DNA from: Paracamarosporium sp. OC-R06-R3
Lineage: Eukaryota > Ascomycota > Dothideomycetes > Pleosporales > Didymosphaeriaceae
Assembly: GCA_019828545.1 (NCBI GenBank)
Contig: JACVRA010000488.1
Span: 62,001 to 126,000, forward strand
Direction: 5' to 3'
DNA: 64,000 nucleotides
Shown here: piece by piece, positions 46,001 through 57,058 of the stretch
How positions within the stretch are numbered: the stretch's first letter is position 1
Layout of the letters: the number at the start of each line of letters is the position of its first letter
Made by a program: the position numbers and the translations under genes
Notes under the pieces: generated by a model
Databases searched by the model: none
What the model saw: the letters and a program-made list of their open reading frames with translations, nothing else
Told to the model about the DNA's origin: nothing

Positions 46001-46805
46001 CAGGCGCCCAAATACAGGATCAGGTGAGTCGTTGGACTGCAGGACCTCCTGCAGCTTTTTAGCGGTCTTGACAAGAGATGAGAGATCACCTAGTAACCCT
46101 TTGCGCATCCTTCGGAGACCGACATGGGCTACGATAAGAGGTGATTCCCTCGTCAGACAATCCGTCCGTTCCTTGACAACAGTGAGCGATGTTCAATTTG
46201 CGACCAAGTAAAAGCTGGCATCTACTCACTAAGAAGAAGCGGACACCGGCGATCAGGCTCCGTATGTAATCCTGTCTCATAAAGACTAGAAGATCGCCGT
46301 TCTCACCGTCACGAACAAGATCCCATAGGGTGATGAGGGCATTGAGCAGCGTTCGTATTGTCGGGTGGTCATACGGCTCGCAGTAATTTGTAGGAAGCCA
46401 TCCGCGAGCTCCTGACGCCAACAAAGTCCCGTCGGCCCAGCCATTTGGGTGGACCGAGTGCACGAGGATAACGTCGCCTTGGTTAATAGGCACGGTGATG
46501 GAAGATTCATCAGTGGACGATGATACGGTGGAGCTGGGATGGAAGTGATAGAAGGCGCGCAAGTAGTTGTGAAAGACAGGCTGCGAGGGTTGATCGGCAA
46601 GTGTGTGTATTGAGGATCGTGGAGTTAGCGGTGGAGACATCTGCGACTGCGATGTTGCGGATTGTGCTCCTCTTGAGGATGATCGTCGAGAATGGCCCGG
46701 ACCTTTACTCTGCGATCGCTTGGGCGACTTCTGGATGTTCAATGGCGCTACTAACGCACTGGCGTGCTTGTTCGGTTCTTCCGGGTCCAAGATGATGTCG
46801 GCCAT
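43031..46805 (-). CDS. SH3-domain Ras guanine nucleotide exchange factor (Cdc25-like)
   Basis: Two exons, 46805-46230 and 46171-43031, give 1238 residues. An SH3 domain occupies about residues 80-146 (LRAFYHFHP, GDVILVHSVHPNGWADG, GWLPTNYCEPY). A central region of roughly 500 residues is Ser/Pro-rich and includes two helical stretches. The RasGEF_N (REM) domain lies near 758-873, and the catalytic CDC25-homology domain near 943-1190, starting FDPLELARQFTIIE and containing LNNYDSLMAILASLNSSTVLRLKRTW and PFVGMYLTDLTFVD. It should load GTP on Ras-type GTPases at the plasma membrane and thereby feed cAMP or MAPK signalling. The domain order is as in yeast Cdc25. A five-codon uORF lies in the presumed leader. 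Confidence 0.94.
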
Positions 46806-46883
46806 GGCGGACTGCAGATGGAAGGGAAATGTCGGCAGAGGCTGGGGGAGCGCGCTCCAAGACTAATGCGCTAACTGTGCGAC

Positions 46884-46901
46884 TCAATGTTGCTGAGGCA
46901 T
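46884..46901 (-). promoter_or_regulatory. Candidate uORF in the RasGEF leader
   Basis: On the minus strand, ATG followed by four sense codons and TGA, 79 nt before the RasGEF start codon. The surrounding 250 bp are CA-rich and read as a 5' leader. The uORF could lower translation of the main frame; whether it lies in the mRNA is not shown. Confidence 0.35.
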
Positions 46902-47473
46902 CGAATCAGGCCAATGCTGGTTTCTCTGTGAGCAGTAGGTTTTGCAGTCCACGACGGATCCGGAGCAACTGGCAAGATTAGGGAAAAGGGTCTGAGCGTA
47001 TCGATAGATGTTGTTTGGCTGAGGCTGGTGTTAGTGTTGGCTTGTGTACTGTTATTGTGATGAGAGCAGGAGGAATGGTTCCGCAAGAATGGCCCGAGTG
47101 GAAGAATGTGACGCTGGACAACGGGGAGGGACGTACCCGCAGGCCGAATGTGGCGAGCTCGCAGTGAAGCGAAGCTGCAGGGCGTTTCAAAGCACAATGG
47201 GGAGCGGAGGCCTGGCGGGCTGCAGCACGTTCACAGAGCAACGTGCGACACAATGCTCGAGCTGCCCAGGCTTCCTTTTCGGGCAGCGGGCTGGGGCAGC
47301 AGGGTAACGGGTGGGAAGAGGGTCGTGATGCGTGCCGTGAAACACGGTGGTGGACGCCAATCGCAGAGGGTTGCACGTCGAGGAAGCTGCAACGGCGCTG
47401 GTTTCTGCCCGGCGTGGTCTGCCGCAAAACGAATTGGGCGACACGGGTGGCAGTGAAGGTGAGTGAATGCGAG

Positions 47474-47509
47474 GTCCAGGTGGTCCAGGTGGTCCAGGTG
47501 GTCCAGGTG
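47474..47509 (+). repeat. 9-bp tandem repeat, four exact copies
   Basis: The unit GTCCAGGTG is repeated four times without mismatch and followed by a degenerate fifth copy. It is a small minisatellite; because the unit is a multiple of three it would keep a reading frame, but no supported gene covers it. Confidence 0.9.
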
Positions 47510-49096
47510 GTCGAGGGAGGGGCCGCCGCACAGCTCAGTGCTGCGTCGTTCCTGCCGTGGTACTGCAAGGGTCGTGCCTGCCGTGGTCAACGGTCGCGAT
47601 GGCGAAGGTAGCCGAGAACGGCCACGCGAGGAGGGAAGGAGGGACGCAGCAAGAGGCAGTCGCAACGCGGTGCAGCTGCAGGAGGAGTCGAAGAGGGCCC
47701 TGAGCAGACGCGAGAGGCAGACGGCGGCGATATGATTCACTGCAGCGCGGGCACAGAGGGCACCAGAGTCGCTGCAGAACGCTGCAGGTGCCCTGCACAG
47801 AGCCGTGGACGCTGTCAGTGCTCCTCGACAGGGGCGAGCAGGCGCCACGCTCCCAAAGCGGACGCCATCGCGGGCGCGCAGTGGATCCTCCCTGGTCGCC
47901 GTTCTGTTCCTCCTTGCACGGCCATGTCGACCACATTCACCCAGCCAATTGCAGCCCCAACGCCTGGGTGCGTTGTTGCCAGCAGCTGCGAGAGCCCGCC
48001 GGCCCGCCGCGTCGCTGTGCCTCGTCGCCGCGCCCACGACTCGCACCGACCCACCGCCGCCCGCTGGACTCGATGCCGAAGCCTTGCTCGAGGAGCCGCA
48101 TCGCGCCGCGCCAGGGGAGAGGGCGGCACGACGTCGACGGTGGACGCGGCCGCCTGCATAAGACCCGCAGACGCACATGCCGGGCGCGCACCAAGAGCAC
48201 ACTGGGCTGCAGGCGAGCTTAACCCCAGTCTCGCCGCCGTCGCGCTAGGCACACCGCAGCGGCCAGGATGCGCAGTGATCATCGCTCCCTACCACCTTTC
48301 CGAGCGCCTCCATCCCTCCGCTAGCCACCCACAGCGTTGCTGCATCCCGTTATTGGCCGTCCCTCGAGCTCCTTGTCAGGCACCGCAACTGCTCCTCCGT
48401 CCCGCCTAGGTGCTTGCTGCCCTCCAGTTGCTACCCAACAACTCCCATGGCCCCAGCTTCCCCGTCACCCTGCAGCTCTCCAGGCATCCCAATCGACCCC
48501 ACCGAGCCCCCACCGCAGTGACGAGGGCTCGCCGGCGGCGTGGTCCTCACCAGCTACCAGGAACAACAGCCGTGGTGGAGGCACGACTCCACACTGTGCC
48601 CACGCCTCTATGCAACGGGTGGATAGCTCCAGATCCCACGTACTACCTTTGCATCGACGCTGCAGCCCTAGACCAACAGTTCCGGCGATCCTCATATGTC
48701 GTGCCAATATTTGCTTTTCACCGGCGGTCCGGTAGGCCTTGTGGACACGCACGTCTCTTGTGGAGTAGTGAAGACTCTGCTCTTTTCAGTCTACTGTGGA
48801 CATGATAACAAATCATGTCACTGTACCGAGCGGATGGGCACTCTATACAGTGGAGCACTCCCTGCAAATTTCCGACCGTCTCTGCAATTACCACACACGC
48901 AGTATGGAGGGCAGTCCTGAATACACCTTGGAGCGTGTTGCAAAAGCAAACATCCCGCGCCTACACCAGAACCAGCTCATTGGGACTCGATGCAGTATTG
49001 GCCTAGTCGATCGATTTCAGCCGCTTCAATACATTCTTGCATTGTCGAATGCCCAGGCAAAGGGATGCCGAACAACTGTACAAGCAGTAAACCCTA

Positions 49097-49140
49097 ACGT
49101 GCCATCACAGTTACGTGCCACCACAGTTACGTGCCACCAT
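49097..49140 (+). repeat. 16-bp tandem repeat, about 2.75 copies
   Basis: Units of 16 bp (ACGTGCCAYCACAGTT) start at 49097, 49113 and 49129; the third stops after 12 bases. The first two differ at one position (T or C). Confidence 0.9.
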
Positions 49141-52100
49141 GAAGGCAGCGGGGTGCACTCTTTGCCTCCGAAGGCGTCCCCAGCTGGAGATTTCGTCCCG
49201 TTCCGACGTCGGCTAGTGACTACATATCCACATCTTGGTGTCATCGAAGATCTATGACGATTGTCCTAAAAAGCAGCCGCCGTGCGTTAGTGCAGCAGCT
49301 TTTTGGGAACAACAGGCATGTTGAGGCCCATCATCAGATAGCCTATCAAGTGGCTGCCCTCAAGGAACAAGCGTGAACTGGTGATCGAATTCAGATTTTA
49401 CATAGTAAAGCGACATGTGTTCGCATATCTCATTAGTGCGAGAGCTTCGAGCAACGGACTGGAGTCCGTCTGTTCAAGCTGAAGTTTATCTGCGGCTGTA
49501 CGGGAGCATCCGTATATGTTTGGGCTGCCTTACGAATCTTCAACGGCGCGATCAATAGCTCAACGACAAGGAAATTTTGACGCATGGCTGCGTAGAGCAC
49601 ATTGACTTGGGGAGATGCATTTTTCTTGAGTCACGTGAAACATCTTTTTCCCGAGGGAGATCGATACATCTAGGCGTGGACGATAACGTTACAGCAGGCC
49701 ATCATCATCGCAATACACGTTTTCAATCTTCCCGACAATATCGTGAAGATACAGGTTTCTTATTATTTGAGCGATAAGCTAGAACAGCTGAAGCTTTACA
49801 CAGTGGGGTCAGTGTGTGGGGTGCGTGGGACGAACGGGGAATTTTCGATAACCTTCATCGAGAATGCAAGCGCCAACTTTATCGTGGACAAAGTAACGTG
49901 CCAACTTAGAGCCCATTGTCTTCAACGTAGACACTAACGGACACCTAAAATGTACAGGGATCGTCTGGGGATTGCGATCAGCGTCTATGGATCAGCTGAC
50001 TCGACGGTTGTTTCCGCTTCCTTTCAGTGTCAGCATCTTGTTCCTTGATCGCATTCAATGAACGGCCAAGTTAATACTCGCAGCCTATGTTCTCAACATC
50101 TACATCATGCTAAATGTCTCGGACCGGCAAGCTGGTACTGTGTGTCTCGGGGACATTTCCTCATGTCCTCCGCTTTCATGGTGCCTCGCGAACCAAAACC
50201 CCGGTCGGCATGTATCTGACCTCTTTGGGGCCCATGCAGCTCGCGGAATCCTTGTTGCCTTTCCGCGATACCACTGCAATGATCTGGCAGCTGTTGCCAA
50301 GCATGGCAACGCCGCAGCCTCATTTCTCATGCTCCACAAAGCCGGCACTGTTCCCATGCCGACTCTAGCGAAAGCACTAATCGGTTCTCAGGGTGTTCGG
50401 ATGGCGTGCTCTAGCTGTATCTTTGATATCGGGCTTGTGCTTTCGGTCAGGTGCCTGACAACGGACGGCCATCCGCCGTTCCCGCACGCGACTCAATACC
50501 GCGGCTCCTATGCCGCTATTAACGAAAAACGGCTGTCATCACCGTGGGTGACGCAGGCCTAATCTCTATCGTGGGTAGCGCGATGCGCGCAGATCGCCAC
50601 CGCGATGCTCCTTCAATTAAGATTTTCATGTAAACAATATACGGGTATCGGCTCCCGTTGCCCTCACGCGCTCCTCAGAGGATCAAATGCGGCGTCAATC
50701 TGAGTCAAATCCGCCTAAACATGGCTCCTCGTCCACAACATACGATGTCGCCTCATACGCCCGGTTGAGCTCGACGCGGGTCCGTATACACTGAATCATT
50801 CGAACAACAGCCTCGGCGTCTAAAAGCTCGAGCCCTAGTGTTGATATTTGTTGTACGCGTTTACAGCCCTACTTCATGAATCGTCTTTTGACAGATGATT
50901 TGTCACTCTCGTGTTAGCTCGCCCATGTGGAAGTTGTGGTCAGCACATTCAGGCGAAATTGCGACTGTTGTTGAGCACCCCTGCACCGGGGCGAGCAACT
51001 TACGATCCTTTGACATGCTTCATGAGCAATGATGCGCGAAGATCATGATGCGATGAGGAGACGGATTCTGGATGTTCCGCATCGTTAGGTGCGATCCCAG
51101 ATAAGATTATCGAGGTCGAGGCTGCACTACACTCCTTGCAGGATGTTAACCTAGACAAGAATTCATGCTTGACGGTTGAGGTTGCTATTCCACCGTCACT
51201 CACAACAGTCTACTCAATGTCATTGGCGGGCATGCAAGCGGAAGAGTCTGAGAGAATCTCGTCGTCTCAGCACAGTTTGTGTTACTTTATCTTGGCTAAG
51301 GACAGGATACACATTCCCTATTAAGTTTGACTGACTAGAGAGCAACGGCATGTCATCGCGTCACTCTCTGACTCGGCATATTAAGATTAACGTCCTAAAG
51401 TCAGTGTGGAGTACCCTGTTAACCGCCATTGTGCCCACAATGCTTTCTCGGTATCAACAAAGTTTCTCGCTTGTTGCATGCTTCCAAGCAATCAAGAAAG
51501 CCATCTCCATGTGCCTCAGAGCTCAATGCATGCCAGCCGAGGGATCGAGTCTTCACACTGCATGACTCTGCTCATGGCGCTCGTATGTGCTTCAGCTGGG
51601 AGCCCGCGCCGCAGCGCTGCATGCACACTGCAGGAGAAGGAATACTAAACCCGGCATTCAATTATCTAGCCCGCGACATGCATGGCCACCCGTCACCCGC
51701 GTTACACAGAGCCGCAGCATCGGAACACCACAACACGCCTATCTGAACATCACATCCACACCCGTCGTGCCACGAGATACACACCCACCACAAATAGCAC
51801 ATAGACTACATACATAACGCAATACCCACGCGTATCTTCTATTGATTTCGCACGCACCTACGCACGCTTACTCCAATACACCACACTGCACGTACATCAT
51901 CCACCTCGCTCGCTCGCTTCGTTTCACCCCCTTCCCACGCCCACACATCCAATTCGCGGAAAATACGCCACGCCGCGCCGAGCATCCGCGCCCACAGGCC
52001 CGGTACACTTCCTCCTCCTTCCTCCTCCCACAACAACCCGAGTATCAAAAGCTGCATGCTTGCACGTAGGCCCGCTTTCTCCGTGTCCTGAATCTCGTTT

Positions 52101-53330
52101 GGGCGGGTGTGGCGTGGGAGCATTGCCTTTGCGGTATGGCATGTTGCGATGTTGGGAAGGTTGAGGATGAGCGTGGATTGCTGATATGGCGACCCTGGCG
52201 CGATAATTGAGGGACGGAAGGGATAAGTATGAGTTTGGGTGGGGGTTGCATGAACGGCGGTGGCGGGGAAGGAAGGGCATGCTGCAGGTACGCTGAGGAG
52301 GCGTCCAGCGTCGTGGATACCGTCTGTCGACCGATGTGTTGTATCCGCCACTTACTCCCAGCTTTCCCCCATGTAGAGCTCTACTACTCCCCATCCCAAG
52401 ATACACACTCCCCTGCTTACGCACCTGCTTACGAGTCTCGCCCGCACTACGCAGTCTCCCACGTGTGATTTAGAGTCTTACTCCTTCCTCGACATGAGAT
52501 GAGATACGTTCTCAGCTTCCGACGTCGGATGTCACACTAGCTTTGCTCCGTTCCGCACCGCATCCTGTCCCCTTCTCTTTCTCAAATCCATCCCGTCAGT
52601 TAAACTTTATTCTTGCCTCGTCACGTCACGTCGCGTCGCATTATGTCATCTTTTGGAATTGCGGTTTCTAAGTTTGTATGTGCGTGTGTGTGTACGTGCG
52701 TACGTATGTATGCACATGGGATACATGGTCTAAACGCAATTGTGCGGCGTGGACGTGGGCGGGTGAGTAGTGTCTTTTTTGGTATGGGGCTGCGTCATGG
52801 CAGTGCGGTTTTGAGTTTGTAAGGGAGACGTGTTTTGGGGGGTTGTGCTGGGGGGTTGGAGTGGGCGGTGAGTGTGTGTGTGTGGTGTATTTTGAGTATG
52901 ATGGATAGCTTTGGTTCATGCTTTTCGGATGGTTGTTAGGGATAGGGGACTTATGGGTGGTATGGGTGGTTCTGCGCGGGGTGACGTGGAGGGGTGTTGT
53001 GTTGAGTACATGATGGGAACTTAGTCAATGTCTACTTTGACTCTATTTCAGGAGCATGAGTGAATAGGCTTTAAGGCTAGTATTGTATTTGATTGATCAA
53101 AAGGTCGGGATAGCTGTGATCGATGAGACTATTTATACGATGATTTTCATCAGTTACACGATGCAGAGGTACAAACGCCGGCGTGACGCAACGTAAACCC
53201 TCAAGCCGTATAACGCAGATGTCAAATCTATTCTATGAGCATACTCCTCCTACGCTCCCTACTCTATGTCGTTGCACACCTATCTACCACACACGATCCA
53301 TCTATTCATCCCATCACGCGCCACAACTCC

Positions 53331-55124
53331 CTACCAAAGAAACCTCTGCACCTTACCCGGCTCACTCGCCCACTCAAACCCCTTATTCAAAAACATGTAT
53401 CCCACCCCTACATTCACAATAAGCGACCAAATCGTCTCCAGCGCTAACCGCGAAGCATACGCCCTATCTTTCGCCCCCGACGGCACATGCAACCTCCACA
53501 GCACCCACGGAATGATAAAATATCGCGGCTCGACGAGCGGAGCAGTAATGACCGAGAGCGCGGTCGCAGCAACCCAGACGATTACGAAGCTGATCTGTAC
53601 AGAGTCTTGGGTGTTGGTGTTGAGCTGCTTCTTCTTCTTTGGCGTCGCTTTTGTGGATGTGGAAGACGCGGCGGAAGGCGAGCCGAGGGTGCGGATGGTG
53701 AGAACTGCGCAGATATAGTACGCTGGCACGGCGATGTACTTTGCGGCTGGGTGTCGGAGTAGAATGCGGAAGACGTAGAAGACGTAGTGGCGGTTATCCG
53801 CTAGTGTGTATGGGTGTATGATGGTGTTGAAGTGGACGGCGGCGAGGGCGAAGGCGTTGAATAGGAGTGCGGCGATGGCGCTGGATGTTGTGGGTGTGGA
53901 AGGTCCTGTGAGGTTTGTTTCGATAGGTGATCGGAGTCGTTTTGGTAGGATGGAGAGAATGGGCTGGGATAGGGTTGGGAGTGTGAGCGGAAGGGAGAAG
54001 AACACTATGTACGGCCATATGTAGAGCATCTGTGGGAGATGGATGGTCGCTACGTGCGCTGACTTGTCGCCTGTTTGGGTCAGCCAATGGATGCAAAACG
54101 AGGGAGGGAAATTACCCAGTACAACACCGCCGTTCCAGAAGACGAAGCCCGCAAATAAAGCTAGTAAGACTACGTATGGAGAAACGGCCTTGATAACCGC
54201 GACTGGTCTCTTGAGGAGAACGTCTCGCGGGAGGTACACGAGGAAAGCGAAGTAGTCTACAGATTAGTTAGTCCGTACTATTTTCAACGCAGCGTGAACA
54301 TACGTCTCGGTCCAGCCTCATCGACTGGTGCATCAAAGATCTCATCATATTGCTTCAGTGTATCTACAACCGCCAGGCCAGCGGGAAACACAGCAACCCA
54401 GAAGATGTTCGTTTGTCGGGACAGGAGTGCCAATACGCCGACATTGACAGTGATCAAGCTCGATAAGAAGTAGTTACTGGTGCCTCGCTGGCTCAAGTAC
54501 GTAGAGTACGCGGCAAGGACAACCAGCGTAGAGAGCACGTCCGTGTAGTAGAGACCGGAGAAGAAGAACAGTGGTGGAAATAGACTGATGTTTAGGGCTG
54601 TAGCGGCATCGAAGAAATGCGTCTTGTTCCATTCATCTTTTTGCTGAGTAACGGACGATCGTCCGCCATGGGTGAGGCGGTTAGAAAAGGGTTTGCGAAG
54701 AGTCCGGCGTATCTGGTATGACAGAACACAGATCAGACATATAGCTCCGACATTCAGCGCACGTAATATCGATGTATTACATCCTGCCAGAGGCTTGAAA
54801 ACCAAGGATGCGAGATACCTAGCAACGTCAGCAAGTCCTTCGTTGACAATGGGTAGGCAGCGATTTGTACAATCCTGGTGGCGTAGTGATTTTGGGATCC
54901 CATGTATAATCATTCTGACAATACCTCTGGGCCTGAGGTACATGGAAGAACTCATCCTATCTCAAGTCAATATCCAATCATGTGGAATTGCATCTCATGT
55001 TGTCCATGCTTACAAGGTAGGGCTCCGGCACCCGCTTGGACACGAGTTTATACCAGGTGGCTGAAATATTCGCAATGGCTATGAAGGCCACGGGCAGGGC
55101 CCACACCTGCCGCAAGGACGACAT
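53331..55124 (-). CDS. alg10: Dol-P-Glc:Glc2Man9GlcNAc2-PP-Dol alpha-1,2-glucosyltransferase
   Basis: Four exons, 55124-55014, 54956-54871, 54818-54304 and 54256-53331, give 545 residues. ALG10/DIE2 adds the last glucose to the lipid-linked oligosaccharide in the ER, the mark recognised by oligosaccharyltransferase. The joined sequence shows the family landmarks: [18 protein letters not shown], then [18 protein letters not shown] (the last codons restored by a 52-nt intron), and near the C-terminus [17 protein letters not shown]. About a dozen hydrophobic segments fit a multipass ER protein. A Lys-rich loop (KKKKQ) sits near residue 455. The gene is divergent from PSF2, with only 194 bp between starts. 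Confidence 0.95.
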
Positions 55125-55318
55125 TATTCCTCCTAACAACCTCAACTAAACTTCAATGTGGAATAGTCCAACGGCGATAGGGTGAATGTGCGGCCACACG
55201 TGGTCAAGTTGGAGGTCCCTGAAGAGGCTAGAGCTAATTCGGTAACGCCTCAGCCGTCTCAACGCGTGCACATCGCGTCCAAACCGCACGCTCGACTCTG
55301 AACGATTGCCTTCTCACA
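55125..55318. promoter_or_regulatory. Short divergent ALG10 / PSF2 promoter
   Basis: Only 194 bp separate the two start codons. It contains CACGTG at 55197-55202 and ACGCGT at 55262-55267, the latter 52 bp before the PSF2 ATG and a match to the MCB element of yeast DNA-replication genes. Confidence 0.5.
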
Positions 55319-56126
55319 ATGGCGCTGCCCTTACCCCCGGGGTTAACGCCCCCAGAAATAGCATTTATCTGCGAGATGGAGCTCGTATCAATCATACCGC
55401 GCCAGCGCCTCGAAGGCCTCGAATTGCTTGGAGTACGACTGCCCCGCGATACCCCACCGTCGCCATTTCCGCCAGATTTTCTTGCTCGCAACAATAGATT
55501 AATCGCTGATAGCCCACCAGGGTCCTTTGAAACCTCTCAATCCTCCACAAAGAGCCTCGATACCGCTATGGCTCGCTCTTCTGCTCAAACGCCAGCGGCG
55601 CGCAAACATCGTTCCTCCACCATGGCTCTCCCCAGAATCATTAGCCGCCATCTTGCAGCATGAAACCGAGTTTTCGCCCGATGCCTTCTCCCCACCTCCG
55701 CGATTACCACCATTGCCTAGTAGTACTACACTCCCGCTGTCACCACCCTTCCTCCCCTCCTCGACTGCTGACGCGGCCGCCGACGCGCTGCCATACCACT
55801 GGCTGGAACTCGGCACAATGCTCCTCGAAGCCGCCCCCGACGACTTCGACGACGCCAACGAAGTGCGAAAACTGTTACGCGACTTACGAGAAGCGCGGAT
55901 GGCGAAGCTGAGGCAGAGTGTAGAAGTTTTGGACGCAGGAGGTGGATTCAAGATGAACGGTGTGGGAGGCATGGAGTTAGGGGAGGCGAGGAGCTTTGTC
56001 ACCGGGGTGGTAGATGGGTTGAGGAAGATTGGAAAGAGCAGGGAGGAGGCTAGAAGAGAAAGGGAGAGGGAGAATGGCTATTCGCCTAGCCAAGATTACG
56101 ACGATGATGAGATGGATATGCGGTGA
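55319..56126 (+). CDS. psf2: GINS complex subunit Psf2
   Basis: Two exons, 55319-55432 and 55521-56126, give 239 residues. Psf2 is one of four GINS subunits that, with Cdc45 and Mcm2-7, form the replicative helicase. The N-terminal block ([28 protein letters not shown]) continues across the splice into [36 protein letters not shown], the defining Psf2 core. A helical block with [20 protein letters not shown] follows. The C-terminal 50 residues are charged and variable. A Pro/Ser-rich insertion lies between the core and the helical block, as in other filamentous fungi. Confidence 0.96.
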
Positions 56127-57058
56127 TACCCAAGCGGAAACAGACGGTTGTTGGCTCCGACATGTCAAGATTTGGATGAACAAACCCTAAGCTCGAATTT
56201 TTGGAAGATCTTCAGCTCCAGGCGTTCCAGATTGCCAAGACTGATCCGCTCATCGTCTATTTTGACCGCATGAATTGGCAGGTCTATCTCCATGGACTCC
56301 TCACTAGGTGAATTGGCGCTATAGACTAGTCATGTCCCACGCTCTCGCCACAAGCACCTCCGGTTCTGCCTTGTTTCCGCAAACTCTGTTGCAAAATCAC
56401 CGATTACTAGGACAAACGTTGCAGGAAAAATCAGTTTTAGAAGAAGGCGGATACATCTTACATGCATTCACAAAGTCGAGTCTTGCTCCTCGATGACTTG
56501 TTAAGTCCCGTCGGATCGAAGTTTGGCTCTTTCCATACACAAACGTGTCACTCTATCTGGATGTATGCTCTGCATTGTTAAAATCGCCGCTTTCGATCTT
56601 CCACCTGCCCCTGTGTTGGCCCTCATATCTGGAGTGCTCTCGGATGTGGCTCTCTAATTTACCGCAAACGGCTTCCGCATGGTGTGACTTCAGCTTGTGA
56701 ACAGCTCGACCACGTTTCCCAAATGTTCCGTCAGCGCCTTCATATTGACACGCGGTTTTGAGGTTATGCAGAGATATCTCTAGGTCATTGCAGACACGTT
56801 TCACGGACATGACTCGACTACGAAGGGAAGGTTGAGCATCAGGCGTAATCTGCTTTACGCAAAGTAGTGTTGGCAATCACAACAACGCAAAGGTATTAGC
56901 TACAACTTCGGTCAGGACACATGTAGCATGGAGGTACATTAAAGAGAGAAATCGTTACATCTATGGAACTAAAGACTATCCGTGACACTTTACCGAGTCA
57001 AACACCTACAGCTTTATAAAGACTCTAGTACCCATAAAGTCTACTTCTACATCTCCCC
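56127..57058. other. Convergent intergenic region
   Basis: Between PSF2 (+) and the AA9 gene (-). A minus-strand frame at 56553-56876 lacks an ATG start and matches nothing I know. No gene is supported. Confidence 0.45.

Larger units (their letters stand above)
46806..53330. other. Gene-poor 6.5-kb region
   Basis: No credible protein gene. The first ~200-300 bp look like the RasGEF leader and promoter. About 47100-48700 is GC-rich, so long frames are open on both strands at once (for example minus 47231-48202 and plus 47732-48409), but their products are Ala/Arg/Pro-rich and low in complexity. Nine CTGCAG hexamers lie between 47175 and 48665. Positions 48700-51700 are of mixed composition with nothing recognisable; 51690-52040 is C/A-rich, 52680-53010 G/T-rich and 53230-53330 C-rich on the plus strand. 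A non-coding transcript or a highly diverged gene cannot be excluded. Confidence 0.45.

Noticed and set aside
47231..48202. 323-codon minus-strand frame
   Set aside because: It lies in GC-rich DNA where several frames are open on both strands; the product is low-complexity and includes the 9-bp repeat.
47732..48409. 225-codon plus-strand frame
   Set aside because: Same GC-rich artefact, overlapping the minus-strand frame, with no ATG and no domain.
50107..50562. 151-codon plus-strand frame from ATG
   Set aside because: An overlapping frame is equally open, composition is not gene-like and no domain was recognised.
56553..56876. Minus-strand frame of 107 codons with several His/Cys residues
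   Set aside because: Begins at TTG, with no regular zinc-finger spacing and no homologue recognised.
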